A stretch of 60,494 bases of DNA, taken from assembly GCF_900101815.1 (NCBI RefSeq), contig NZ_FNAO01000012.1, positions 1 through 60,494 of the forward strand. Reading direction: 5' to 3'. Shown here in pieces: positions 47,043 through 56,212 of the stretch. Made by a program: the position numbers and the translations under genes. Within the stretch, counting starts at the first letter, position 1. Each line of letters starts with the position of its first letter. This stretch comes from Pricia antarctica (GTDB taxonomy: Bacteria > Bacteroidota > Bacteroidia > Flavobacteriales > Flavobacteriaceae). The notes beneath the pieces were generated by a model that worked only from the letters and a program-made list of their open reading frames with translations, had not been told where the DNA came from and searched no databases.

Positions 47043-47711
47043 TTACATAGAAATACCCTGCCCCCTATTTTCTCCCCTATCATTTCGAAGTTCTTGGTAA
47101 GCATCCTTCATACGCATCTTAACCTCGCTCCAACTTGTCCCGTTAAGGATAATCACATGGTTGTCCCTATTATTCATATTATGGGCATCCTCGAAGTATA
47201 ATAGCGACCGTTCGGCCATAGCCGTGTTGTCCATTTGGTATTTTTCCTGATAGGCACCTAGCATTGCCTTTAGGGTACAATACTTGAGAAGTTCATGTAT
47301 ATCATAGAAATCTTTTTGCGTTCCTCGACCAACGATAGCGTTAATTTTCATGGCGGCAACATCCAGAATACTTGCCAATCTTGCACCTTCGTAAATTTCT
47401 ACGGGATTGAGCAGCCGATACGGGGCATTGACGAAATCGGTTTTGATATTGTCTATGGCCCCGAAAACACCTGCATCGGTAGCTGAGATACTTGTAAAGC
47501 GCGAACCAAATTGACTTTTTAGTTTGGAATTGACTACGTTGGAATAGAATATATCAAAATCCCGCTCGCTAAAAAGGTCCAAATCTACCGAATGGCGGTG
47601 TTCAAAACGCAGGGCAAGGTTGGTTCCCCCTGCCAAATAATGTTCTGAAAGGTAATCGGATTGCATGAGTTCCAAAAGCAGTTTCCGTTGCCCTTCTTCG
47701 ACCGCCTTCAA
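47043..47711 (-). CDS. AbiEii/AbiGii-type nucleotidyltransferase toxin
   Basis: 222 residues. LAGGTNLALRFEHRHSVDLDLF (G28-G29-T30, D43 and D45) is the nucleotidyltransferase signature of the AbiEii family, and a helical domain follows. AbiEii toxins act as type IV TA or abortive-infection effectors; relatives (MenA-type) add nucleotides to tRNA. The start overlaps the stop of its partner by 4 bp. Convergent with the integrase, 14 bp apart. Confidence 0.88.
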   Translation of the reverse strand: MKAVEEGQRKLLLELMQSDYLSEHYLAGGTNLALRFEHRHSVDLDLFSERDFDIFYSNVVNSKLKSQFGSRFTSISATDAGVFGAIDNIKTDFVNAPYRLLNPVEIYEGARLASILDVAAMKINAIVGRGTQKDFYDIHELLKYCTLKAMLGAYQEKYQMDNTAMAERSLLYFEDAHNMNNRDNHVIILNGTSWSEVKMRMKDAYQELRNDRGENRGQGISM

Positions 47712-47953
47712 AGTGAAATGGTTTTATAAAAGTTGAGGGTTTTTTTAGATACGCCCTTAGTACTTTCAAGCGAAGCTATGATTTCTTGCTGGGAATATGC
47801 AGTTTCGATATACTGAATTTCAGCATCCGTACCACGTTCTAAGACTCTTACAATGATGAAATCCCTGTCCTTCGACGAATCCAATAAGTTTAAATCCACA
47901 TCCCAAAAAGTTGTTGGATTTAAATGATTTTCATGAAGTTTTTTCTTGCTCAA
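47708..47953 (-). CDS. DUF6922-like partner (probable antitoxin)
   Basis: 81 residues with TFWDVDLNLLDSSKDRDFI and VRVLERGTDAEIQY, a short domain repeatedly found upstream of AbiEii-type toxins in Bacteroidota. It is much shorter than classical AbiEi and lacks an obvious winged helix, so its mode of action is unknown. Overlaps the toxin start. Confidence 0.7.
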   Translation of the reverse strand: MSKKKLHENHLNPTTFWDVDLNLLDSSKDRDFIIVRVLERGTDAEIQYIETAYSQQEIIASLESTKGVSKKTLNFYKTISL

Positions 47954-48060
47954 AATTTCTGTATTTCAAATACTAAATTACGGATTATTTAAAGCTTTGG
48001 CAATTTTATCGTTTTGTTTGAAAGCCGGTTTCCGCTTTTTCTTTCCTCTCCCTAACCACA

Positions 48061-48081
48061 AAAAAGCGCCCATTAGGGCGC
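48061..48081 (-). terminator. Terminator of the mobilization operon
   Basis: GCGCCC-ATTA-GGGCGC, a perfect 6-bp GC stem, followed leftwards by T6, 34 bp past the relaxase stop. Confidence 0.8.
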
Positions 48082-48114
48082 AAAATTCCCCGTCCAAAAG
48101 CACCTATTTGAATT

Positions 48115-50427
48115 TTACCACGGAAGCCCCATACCCTTATCTTTCCTCTTGAATTTTGTAAAATCCGTAAACTCGTCCTTGAACCCATTGTACATCTCTT
48201 CGGTTTTTCTGTCGCTATTCCCCAATAAGGAGCTGATGGCATAAACTCCTTTTCTAAGGAAACGGTTTTGTTGGAAACTGGATTGCCTTTGAGATACTTG
48301 AACAAGGCACTGCCGAAGCCCGTTATCCATATGGTGGTGTACAATTTCTCGATGTAGGTTCGGTTGTATATTTTCAGCTGTTAGCATAAAGGTGGCCTTG
48401 TCGTAAATCCCCCTTTCCAGTAAATGTCCTGCCCATAGGTTTTCGAGGTTGTCCCTAGCCTCTTCAACGAGGTTGTTGATGACAGGTTGTTGTTCCTTTA
48501 ATGTTGCGGTCAAATCGGGCATGGAACTTAAATACTGGCTCGTTCTTTTTGGTAACGGGCAACTTGTCCTGTTATCCGTATAAATGGATTTGACCTCGAA
48601 CCCCTTCTCCCCTTTTACAAAATAGAACCCCTTAGCATTGAAAAGGGCGATATAGTCCTTTGCCGATTTCTCGAAAGGCGCGTGCAACCGTTCGGCATTC
48701 TTTACATACGAACTCAAAGCGACACTCTCATACTGCTTTTTGTAAATAGGATTCATTTTTTCATAGAGCTTCGGGAATATCATGGGCAGAAAAAAGGCCG
48801 ATGCCGTCAACTTGGGGCTATTTTCGGAAGACTGTTCCGATAAAATTTGGAGCACCAGATGGTTTTGGCGTACAAAACCCGTGGATACATATTTTTCCAT
48901 TTCCTTCGGAAAAGGCAAGTGTCCCAATTTTACGAGTATGGCATGTTTGTTAGATTCGGAAAAGGACAATTGGTTGTCATTATACTTTACCCCCAAGGAT
49001 TGGAACAAAAGACGAACACTTCCTTGCTCCGTACCGACATTAAAAATACGCTTTTCCAATATATTGACGATGAGCTTGAACTTGTTCTCCAAGATTTCCT
49101 TTTCTTTTTTGGTTTCCAGTTCGTACAATCTTTCCCTGACCATGGGAAAGGCATTTTCTACCGATTTCCTGAATTCCGTCCTTTGATTTTTTGGGATGTA
49201 GCGTTCCAAGAAATTATGCTTTTCTGAGGCCAACAAACTCGGTACGATATCGCCAAAATTCCTGGTCATGATATGTTCCGAGAGCAGTCCTTCCTGTTTC
49301 GGGGATTTCAGGTAGGATGTTGTTAATGCCCCTTTTATCGTTTTTTGGATTTCTAATTGGAACTGTTTGCTTTCGGTATCGATTTTCGTGGGTTCGTTGC
49401 CCTTCCCGAAAATATCCTTGCGGTTTTGCATTCGGATATTTTTGCTCAGTTCCCTTGCCCTAAAAACATAGCCAGATCTGTCATAGATGGTAAATCCTTC
49501 GATAACCTCTCTCTTTTTGTCCAGCTTGATGTCGATGTCCTGATATTCTTTGACTACTTCTTCCAGATCATTCGGATGGATGGTTTGAAAAAGGTCATAG
49601 GTAGTTTTTATCTGCTTCAAGAGTCGTTTCCGGTGCATCGGCAACAGCTTCGATCTGGAATTTGTATCGAATACCTTTTGCAGTTTCGGGCCGCTCAATC
49701 CTCGGTGTACGGTCGAGCCGTTGATGAACCTTGTCCGGTAGCCTTTTTGGTTGTTCAGGCCGTAGGCGACCCCAATTCGACCCATTTCGTTCGTGGTGGT
49801 TCTTAATTCGATACGATAGGGCTTGACCAGTCTTGCGAATTCCTCGAAACTGCGCACTTTGTACTTTTGGTTGATACCGTTCAGTACGTCCTGCATATAA
49901 TATTTCGTTCCTTTTTCTGCGTCCATTCCGAACTGTAGCTCGGGCAATCGGTATATCGGGAGTTGCCTTCTCTGTTTTGTCGATGGTGCCGGCGATAGGC
50001 CGTATTTTTTTTCTAGGTGCCGTCGTGTCGCCATGCTCCTTTTATGGCTGTTGTAGATTCCTAGTACTTTTCCATCTTCTTTTACAATAGTGGTTACGAT
50101 ATGAACGTGCTCGTGTTCTGTATCCGTGTGCCTTACTACTACATAGGGCTGTTCGCCATATCCCATTTTATCCATGTATTCTCGGGAAATTTTAAGAAAA
50201 GTATCGTCGTCAAGGTGTTCCCCGTGTGGAAGGTTTAGGCTAATATGGGCATAGCGGTTCTTGGTTGCGTTGCGCTGGCCCTGAAAATGGAGTACATTCC
50301 CGAAGAACTTTGGCGATATGCTTTGGGAAAACGTGTTACCGTAACCGAGTACTTGCATACCTTCTTTTCCGAAGACATAGTTCAATGTCCCCTTACAGGT
50401 TTCGCCATAAATGATCTTTCCTATCAT
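48115..50427 (-). CDS. MobA/relaxase
   Basis: 770 residues. The N-terminal relaxase domain has the MOBP-like histidine motif HEHVHIV (about 106-112), preceded by HISLNLPHGEHL and followed by CysGly-free helical sequence (YRLPELQFGMDAEKGTKYYM). The relaxase nicks oriT, stays bound to the 5' end through a Tyr and pilots the strand into a recipient. Its start overlaps the stop of the accessory gene by 4 bp. No transfer (tra) genes are seen, so the element would need a helper conjugative system. Confidence 0.9.
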   Translation of the reverse strand: MIGKIIYGETCKGTLNYVFGKEGMQVLGYGNTFSQSISPKFFGNVLHFQGQRNATKNRYAHISLNLPHGEHLDDDTFLKISREYMDKMGYGEQPYVVVRHTDTEHEHVHIVTTIVKEDGKVLGIYNSHKRSMATRRHLEKKYGLSPAPSTKQRRQLPIYRLPELQFGMDAEKGTKYYMQDVLNGINQKYKVRSFEEFARLVKPYRIELRTTTNEMGRIGVAYGLNNQKGYRTRFINGSTVHRGLSGPKLQKVFDTNSRSKLLPMHRKRLLKQIKTTYDLFQTIHPNDLEEVVKEYQDIDIKLDKKREVIEGFTIYDRSGYVFRARELSKNIRMQNRKDIFGKGNEPTKIDTESKQFQLEIQKTIKGALTTSYLKSPKQEGLLSEHIMTRNFGDIVPSLLASEKHNFLERYIPKNQRTEFRKSVENAFPMVRERLYELETKKEKEILENKFKLIVNILEKRIFNVGTEQGSVRLLFQSLGVKYNDNQLSFSESNKHAILVKLGHLPFPKEMEKYVSTGFVRQNHLVLQILSEQSSENSPKLTASAFFLPMIFPKLYEKMNPIYKKQYESVALSSYVKNAERLHAPFEKSAKDYIALFNAKGFYFVKGEKGFEVKSIYTDNRTSCPLPKRTSQYLSSMPDLTATLKEQQPVINNLVEEARDNLENLWAGHLLERGIYDKATFMLTAENIQPNLHREIVHHHMDNGLRQCLVQVSQRQSSFQQNRFLRKGVYAISSLLGNSDRKTEEMYNGFKDEFTDFTKFKRKDKGMGLPW

Positions 50428-50810
50428 CCTGTTCGTTCTTCCATCGTAATTTCCATGAGTGCGTGCAGAAATCCGTTCGCTTTTTGTATTTCGTTTTGTA
50501 AACTACTGTTCGGGCTTCTCAGGTTCTTGTGGTGGACGAGCTTGACCAATTGGTTGATATTGTTGCCTATCTTGTTGATGTGGTAGGCAAGGTTCGAGGT
50601 GTCGGGGAGCATATCCTTTTCTTCAGATTCGCTATGCAATACCAATCTTCTCAGGAGCGGACTTACAGTGCCCCTTTTCGAAATATCCAGATGATACGAT
50701 TCGCAGATTTTTCTCAATTTACCATATTCCGTATCGTTGAACCGCAGCATAACGTTATGGTACCGCTTCTTGTTTCCCAATCGTTTTCGGCCTCTTTTCC
50801 TTTGTTCCAT
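50424..50810 (-). CDS. MobC-like mobilization accessory protein
   Basis: 128 residues. The basic N-terminus (EQRKRGRKRLGNKKRYHNV) and ribbon-helix-helix-like start lead to the conserved NLAYHINKIGNNINQLVKL motif of MobC/relaxosome proteins. Binds near oriT and helps the relaxase. First gene of the mob operon. Confidence 0.85.
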   Translation of the reverse strand: MEQRKRGRKRLGNKKRYHNVMLRFNDTEYGKLRKICESYHLDISKRGTVSPLLRRLVLHSESEEKDMLPDTSNLAYHINKIGNNINQLVKLVHHKNLRSPNSSLQNEIQKANGFLHALMEITMEERTG

Positions 50811-51255
50811 TTTCGTTGCTTTTCAGGGCAAAACACTTCGCAAGAAGTAGACAATTCTAAGTTACTTAGAATGCACCTTGCTATCCGTTCCACGGATAAA
50901 TATATGTAATCAAATCTGATTATAACTAACTTATAATCAATATTTTAAATCATAAAAACATATCGATACATATGCGGCCATATGGGTACAATTCGTAAAA
51001 TTATGAGGACTTATTTGGTTTGGAATATAACCGGGAAATATGGAAACGTTCCAGACCTTTGTGGGTAGGGAGAGGAAAGGTCAAGCGGTTTTTTAACCGC
51101 TTGTGCTTTTGCGCGGCCGAGGAGGTCGGGCAAAACTGCAATGGAAAGACTTCACGGACGGACCGGCGAAGCGTGTCCGTCCGGGGAGGATTGGAGTGGA
51201 AGGTTGCCCGATTTCCGCAGGAGCGGGCCGGAGGGAATCGATGTACGGCAAACAA
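50811..51255. other. Probable oriT region
   Basis: A gene-free region in front of mobC with strong inverted repeats: CATATG-CGGC-CATATG (50969-50984); CAAGCGGTT-TTTT-AACCGCTTG (51082-51103); and CGGACGGAC/GTCCGTCCG (51156-51164 and 51176-51184). 51050-51250 is far more GC-rich than the AT-rich flanks. Position and structure fit an origin of transfer; the nick site is not identifiable. Frames across it look non-coding. Confidence 0.55.
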
Positions 51256-51956
51256 AGATTCATGCTATAATCTTACTCAATGGCATACCTTAGTTAAGGG
51301 TCTATGTTTTTATGATAATGGACCAATTATGAAAAGCCTATTTGTGTAATAAGTATTTTTCAGATTCTAGATATATTGAATACATTCAACCGACCATATC
51401 CAAAATAAGGCATTCGCCTGTCGTAAGGTTTGTCTATCAATATATCCTAAACCCGCCTTTCTAAATAGATGATATATCCGAGTTTTGGCTGTACGTTGAT
51501 TTTTAGAAATTATAAAGCATAAGGTTCCGATGATGTTGAGCCCTATCATTAAAGTAGTTATGTAGTTCATTAACTAAATAATTGTTTAATTAATGAATTA
51601 CGTAATTAGTAGCAAATTTTTCTCGTAAGTAAAAAGTTTGACTAAATGGTAACAGTATAAAAATATCCAAGTTTTCAGTGGAAGGGGGGGGGGAGAACGG
51701 TTATACTTAAATTTTGCCGATTTACATATTAGCAGGACCGAAGTGGTTCGGAAAGACCGAGCGCAAAAAATTGCATTTCCTTCTTCAGGTCGAAGGGTTG
51801 CCTTACGTTTTTCAGTGCTTGGGGTCTTATGACGGTCTATCTTTCCATGATCTTTGGAATCGTCAACCATAAAATTCTATTTGAATTTGATTTCAAAGTT
51901 TAAATAATCGTGGGATTTAATAAACCATACAGAAGTAATGCCTAGTGCCGAAAAAG
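51256..51956. other. Gene-poor stretch
   Basis: A 67-residue leftward frame at 51367-51570 has a hydrophobic N-terminus and basic tail and could be a small membrane protein, but nothing supports it beyond being open. A 10-base G run lies at 51684-51693. A 90-residue frame at 51598-51870 looks spurious. Confidence 0.3.
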
Positions 51957-51973
51957 GTTCGTTTTACGGGACT
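51957..51973 (+). repeat. 17-bp repeat, copy 1
   Basis: GTTCGTTTTACGGGACT, preceded by an A-run. Identical at 16 of 17 bases to 53871-53887 and 15 of 17 to 57748-57764, all in the same orientation. Confidence 0.8.
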
Positions 51974-52077
51974 GTGTGTTATAGAATCAAAACATGAAGA
52001 AAACCACCATAATAATTTAATCAAATTTATGTTGACCGATCAATAAGTTCGTTGCCCACGATATTTTAAAATTCCGA

Positions 52078-53703
52078 TTAAACCTCCTTATTCATATTAA
52101 AAATTAAATCATAATCATAAATCATTCTTAGACATAACCACCAGACGTAAATTCCGTAGTGTTCGATTTGAATTGGCAACAACAAACCGTGACAGAGTTC
52201 ATTTCTGAAATTTACACTATTGTTATCTACAAGAAAATCTTTCAGCTCATAGAATATATTATGGTTATTTACTTGAATTAATTTATCTAGTAACCCGCCC
52301 AACATATTATCATGTTGGATTTCATCATAAATTTTTGCTGTTAGTATTCCTCGGTTTTGTAAAATGTGTTTAAAACTATTTTCAATCTGAGGTATTAAAA
52401 TGTGGGAAGATGTGACAAAATCGTTCGCAAAACCGGCACTCAAGCCCTCTGTGAACAAATACATTCGATTTGACGGAATAAATTTACTTTTACATTTTTT
52501 GAATAGATAATAGCTGATTACGTCTTTATCCACAAAACTGTCGCAGTCCATGATCCATTTACACTTTCTAAGAAAGTTGATCATACACTCTCTTATTATA
52601 TTCCTCGATTGGATTAGCTCATATTCATCTTTGGTGGTTGTTCCAACAGTTTTACCTCTTGAATCTATTTTTTTGAATTCACTGAATAATTGAGACATAA
52701 ATGAGTTGTCGGCTGGACTATTTTGTTTTATGTACTTAGAGGTATCTAAGGGAAAGGATAAGAGTGCCTGGTACCCACTCGCAAAATCTACAATATTTAG
52801 CTCTTCAATACATTTATCACCGAATTCATTTATAATTTCTTCAGATGAGTAGCCAATATCATCAAAAGATTGGCCAACAGAAGAAAGCATTTTAATATTT
52901 TCTTTTTGTTCCGTTAGAACCTTCAATTCTAATCTTCTTCGCAGCTTATCGTCACATTTTAGGCCTTTAAGTTCAATTAGTGCCTTCTGATATGTGTTTA
53001 GAATTGAAGGGTAGAAAGTATTAGGTTTTTTATTGCCCAACTGCCAATCGCCATCTTTTTCCAAGGTTTCGGCAGTCATTATTTTTGATTCAACTTTTGA
53101 TATCGACTTTATGAGTCGTAATGCTTCAATTAAAAATAGTACAGCTGAAAAATCATTATTCCTTTCGTGTGACTGGATTTGCTGCCTTAAGAAAACATTA
53201 AAGTCCTCAAAGGATCTATTAGGATTTAAGGAAGCGAGGTCCGCAATCAGCTTTTTTTGTAAGAAGGGTTTTTCTAATTTCAGGACAACCTGTTTTCCCA
53301 ATTTGTAAATTTCCCCAATATCCTTTGAAAACAGATCTTTTGCTTGCTTTACCAGCCCAAGCGCATGAATCAAGAACTCTTCATTTTGGTTTACTATAAA
53401 TAAATCGATATATAACAAAACGGCTTTCCGCAAGTGAATTTTCTTCCCATCTCGAATTCTATATGAAAGATATTCACTCCATCGAGCGATTATTTCTTTA
53501 TTTGGATACTGGTGCATATCTTGAGCATCATCCAATAAAGCGTCCAGTTCAACACTCTGTAAATCATTCAGAGAACAACTGCATAATTTAAAAGTCATCC
53601 GGATTTCATCCGAATCTGGGTGTTTCAACTTTAGTCTATAAAGGATATTTCTTAGTTCGGTCCCGGAACAGGTGTCATCGATATGTTGTAAATGTTTATC
53701 CAT
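52078..53703 (-). CDS. DUF4209-like protein with a HEPN-type R-x4-H motif
   Basis: 541 residues, almost all helical, no signal or membrane segment. The C-terminal quarter fits the DUF4209 type: HILIPQIENSFKHILQNRG, LLDKLIQVNN, FYELKDFLVD, then NFRNELCHGLL. R500-x4-H505 is the active-site pattern of HEPN ribonucleases. The N-terminal two-thirds is unrecognised. The gene lies between two direct 17-bp repeats on a mobile element, with TATTTTTG (53802-53809, minus) as a possible -7 box. An RNA-cutting defence or abortive-infection role is a reasonable inference, not shown. Confidence 0.65.
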   Translation of the reverse strand: MDKHLQHIDDTCSGTELRNILYRLKLKHPDSDEIRMTFKLCSCSLNDLQSVELDALLDDAQDMHQYPNKEIIARWSEYLSYRIRDGKKIHLRKAVLLYIDLFIVNQNEEFLIHALGLVKQAKDLFSKDIGEIYKLGKQVVLKLEKPFLQKKLIADLASLNPNRSFEDFNVFLRQQIQSHERNNDFSAVLFLIEALRLIKSISKVESKIMTAETLEKDGDWQLGNKKPNTFYPSILNTYQKALIELKGLKCDDKLRRRLELKVLTEQKENIKMLSSVGQSFDDIGYSSEEIINEFGDKCIEELNIVDFASGYQALLSFPLDTSKYIKQNSPADNSFMSQLFSEFKKIDSRGKTVGTTTKDEYELIQSRNIIRECMINFLRKCKWIMDCDSFVDKDVISYYLFKKCKSKFIPSNRMYLFTEGLSAGFANDFVTSSHILIPQIENSFKHILQNRGILTAKIYDEIQHDNMLGGLLDKLIQVNNHNIFYELKDFLVDNNSVNFRNELCHGLLLPIQIEHYGIYVWWLCLRMIYDYDLIFNMNKEV

Positions 53704-53870
53704 TTTTAATTTTTGGATTAGGGCTCAAAGGTGTACTATAGTTGATGAAAATTTGAATAAATCGATAAACCCTCGAAGTTGTTGTTTTTATGAACTTATA
53801 CCAAAAATAGAACAAAATGCCCCCTTCGATTATGCCATTTTAATATCGAATGGATTTGATCCCAGAAAAA

Positions 53871-53887
53871 GTTCGTTTTACGGGGCT
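53871..53887 (+). repeat. 17-bp repeat, copy 2
   Basis: GTTCGTTTTACGGGGCT, again preceded by AAAAA. With copy 1 it brackets the DUF4209-like gene as a 1.9-kb direct-repeat unit. Confidence 0.8.
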
Positions 53888-54027
53888 ATTAAAATTTCAA
53901 GTACATCCACTTTTTTAAAGTCCAATCAGATCAGTCATGTAAAAAGCCCATAGAAAACATAGGGTTCTACGTGACTCATAAAACTGACAAGACTCTACCT
54001 TCGTATATGGTATTGTTAAACTATGTA

Positions 54028-55650
54028 CTAAATCCTAATTAAATCAAGGTCTTGAAAATCGAAACTAAAATCGATAAAACGAGAAATACCTTTCATTTTG
54101 ATACTCCGACCTTTACCATTTTCATCCAATGAGAATATTGCGAAGGCGTCGGCTTTCATGTCTTGATATTCCCATTTGATGGCGAAAGTATGGTCTTGGT
54201 ACAATGACATTTTACCATTTAGCCTTGGCGACTTATACGATTTAAACCATAAATCCCCTTCTTTTTCGAATACTTCAACTTTTCCGAACCAGTCATCCTC
54301 GTAAATACCAACATAATTATCTTTTTCGACTTTTGTTTTCTTATTTGCAGCGACTTCAGCCCAAACTTTTTCGGAATCAGGGTCGCCCATTATTTGTCCT
54401 TGCCGTTGCATTCCCTTTGCCATATCGAGCCAGTCGGTGCCAGTTTCCAATTTTAGATATTCATCCAATAATTCAAAGCCCATCAGACCGTTCAAAGAAC
54501 CGGCTCCTTCGGAATTGTTCAAAACGACTATTCCAAGTTCCAGTTCTGGGATCAAAATTACTTCCGAAGACATTCCCGCTATCAATCCCGAATGTTCAAC
54601 TTTGAGAAATCCATTAAAATCCGATAGGAACCAGCCCAATCCATATCCGGAAAAATGGGTTTTAAACGGAGACCTAGGGTCCTGTTGTTGATTCATCCGT
54701 GTGTGCATCCGCCACATTTCTTGTTGTTGCTGTTCCGAAAATAAAGCTTTGTCCAAATCAGCGCCATATTTGCCTTCGTTCAATTGGACCAACATCCACT
54801 TGCACATATCGTTTGCACTGGCCCATATACCGCCAGCGGCACCGTTCATTTTTAATTCCATCTTGTCGTCCGACTCTGCCTTTGAGCCTTGTATCGCCGT
54901 TAAGGATTTACCATCAAAAGAATGTGCAACGGCAATTTTCTCATTTTTAAATGCATCGTTGTAATTGGAATACGAGTTATCCATCTGCAACGGTTTTAGA
55001 ATTACTTCATCAACAAAGGTTTCCCATGTTTTTCCATTCACCCTTGCCGTAAGTTCCCCAGCAACGAGGTATAATAAGTTGTCATAATCAAATTTTGTTC
55101 TAAAAGCGGTAGTCGGCTCAAAGTATTGAAATGAGGTAAGGACATCATCGATCGTAAAATCCGAACCGTCCGGAAAGATCATAAGGTCGCCGGCACCAAG
55201 CCCCAGACCACTTCGATGGGTCAAGAGGTCTTGAATATTGAAGTTGTCCGTAACATAATCGTTGTACATCCTGAATTCGGGAATATACTTTATGACCCTG
55301 TCCTCCCATTTGATTTTCCCTTGATCTACTAGAATTGCCAATGCCGCTGATGTAAAGGCCTTGGAATTTGAGGCGATCCCGAAAGGGGTATTGGCGGTTA
55401 CCGCTTCTTTTGAATCTATCGAGGTCACACCATATCCTTTGACATGTACGATTTTACCGTCTTTAACGACCCCGATTGCAAAACCCACGGTATTATCAAG
55501 TGTGCTGATCGCTGTGTTGACCATACTATCGATTTGTTTTGCGTTCATTTGGGCATTGACTTTGACCGAACTCATTACTACCATCAACAGGCCCAATACT
55601 GTAATTTTCAAGTAGTCCATATTATTCTTGATTTTTTCGATACTTTTCAT
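54028..55650 (-). CDS. Secreted serine hydrolase of the beta-lactamase (class C/AmpC-like) superfamily
   Basis: 540 residues; the start may be the ATG at 55650 or 55620, both give a signal peptide ending SSVKVNAQ. The catalytic S94-N-S-K97 lies in FGIASNSKAFTSAAL and a Y-x-N in FDYDNLLYLVAGEL. A third motif HSGLIAGMSSE supplies the His/Lys-Gly element. A C-terminal lipocalin-like beta domain (about 430-540) follows, as in Bacteroidota esterase/peptidase members. True beta-lactamase activity is unlikely. Expression probably depends on the ECF sigma factor encoded nearby, from a promoter at 55771-55797. Confidence 0.85.
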   Translation of the reverse strand: MKSIEKIKNNMDYLKITVLGLLMVVMSSVKVNAQMNAKQIDSMVNTAISTLDNTVGFAIGVVKDGKIVHVKGYGVTSIDSKEAVTANTPFGIASNSKAFTSAALAILVDQGKIKWEDRVIKYIPEFRMYNDYVTDNFNIQDLLTHRSGLGLGAGDLMIFPDGSDFTIDDVLTSFQYFEPTTAFRTKFDYDNLLYLVAGELTARVNGKTWETFVDEVILKPLQMDNSYSNYNDAFKNEKIAVAHSFDGKSLTAIQGSKAESDDKMELKMNGAAGGIWASANDMCKWMLVQLNEGKYGADLDKALFSEQQQQEMWRMHTRMNQQQDPRSPFKTHFSGYGLGWFLSDFNGFLKVEHSGLIAGMSSEVILIPELELGIVVLNNSEGAGSLNGLMGFELLDEYLKLETGTDWLDMAKGMQRQGQIMGDPDSEKVWAEVAANKKTKVEKDNYVGIYEDDWFGKVEVFEKEGDLWFKSYKSPRLNGKMSLYQDHTFAIKWEYQDMKADAFAIFSLDENGKGRSIKMKGISRFIDFSFDFQDLDLIRI

Positions 55651-55770
55651 GATTAATTGTTTTTTTGATAATTACTGGATTTAAGACCATCCATTGCTAT
55701 CGGCACCAATAGAAATAAAAGATCACCTATAATCGATTTCCAATATTCCGGTGCATTGCTTTTGTCGATA

Positions 55771-55797
55771 GGATACTTCAATACTCGGAAAGGTTAC
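55771..55797 (-). promoter_or_regulatory. ECF-type promoter for the serine hydrolase
   Basis: Leftwards: GTAACC (complement of 55792-55797), 15-bp spacer, GTATCC (complement of 55771-55776). It mirrors the promoter at 55831-55858, including the shared TTTTT before and TTT..CCGA after GTAACC. Confidence 0.65.
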
Positions 55798-55830
55798 AAA
55801 AAGAATGATTTTATTATTCTTTTGATTTTT

Positions 55831-55858
55831 GTAACCTTTTCCGAAACATCGGTATCTC
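55831..55858 (+). promoter_or_regulatory. ECF-type promoter for the sigma-factor operon
   Basis: GTAACC (55831-55836), 15-bp spacer, GTATCTC (55852-55858), 33 bp before the ATG of the first operon gene. The 14-bp arms AAAGGTTACAAAAA (55789-55802) and TTTTTGTAACCTTT (55826-55839) form a perfect inverted repeat made by the two -35 regions. Confidence 0.65.
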
Positions 55859-55891
55859 ATCATCGATACTATTAATCTTAAAAAATACATT

Positions 55892-56212
55892 ATGGGTTCA
55901 GAATTTGTGATTATCGGCTTTTTGGCCGCCGCGGCATTTACTATTTACTACTTGATAAAAAGTAGGCACGCCGAACAAATGGCGAAAATTGAGCATGGCA
56001 TTGCCTGCGATGACGAATCTAATTTTAAGTCAAACCTGATATTAAATCTGGGTATTGTGCTTTCTGCACTGGGAGCCGCAGTTTTCGTGTCGTATATGGT
56101 CGGCCATTTTACCAAGATGCCAGATTACATTAGCATGCCCGGCTTTCTTCTTCTCTTTGCAGGTCTGGGTTTTTTGGTTTCCAACCGTATAAATAAAAAT
56201 AGAGACAGTTGA
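55892..56212 (+). CDS. DUF6249-like small membrane protein
   Basis: 106 residues with an N-terminal membrane helix (FVIIGFLAAAAFTIYYLI), a short charged loop (SRHAEQMAKIEHGI) and two more hydrophobic helices (about 48-70 and 78-98). Proteins of this plan precede ECF sigma genes in many Bacteroidota. Its stop overlaps the sigma start by 4 bp. It may sense envelope state or hold the sigma factor; unproven. Confidence 0.75.
   Translation: MGSEFVIIGFLAAAAFTIYYLIKSRHAEQMAKIEHGIACDDESNFKSNLILNLGIVLSALGAAVFVSYMVGHFTKMPDYISMPGFLLLFAGLGFLVSNRINKNRDS

Noticed and set aside
51020-51349. 109-residue plus-strand frame across the oriT-like region
   Set aside because: It is built from inverted-repeat DNA and has no motif; an origin of transfer explains the structure better.
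51684-51693. Ten-base G run as a phase-variation switch
   Set aside because: It is not inside a supported gene or between recognisable promoter boxes, so there is nothing for it to switch.
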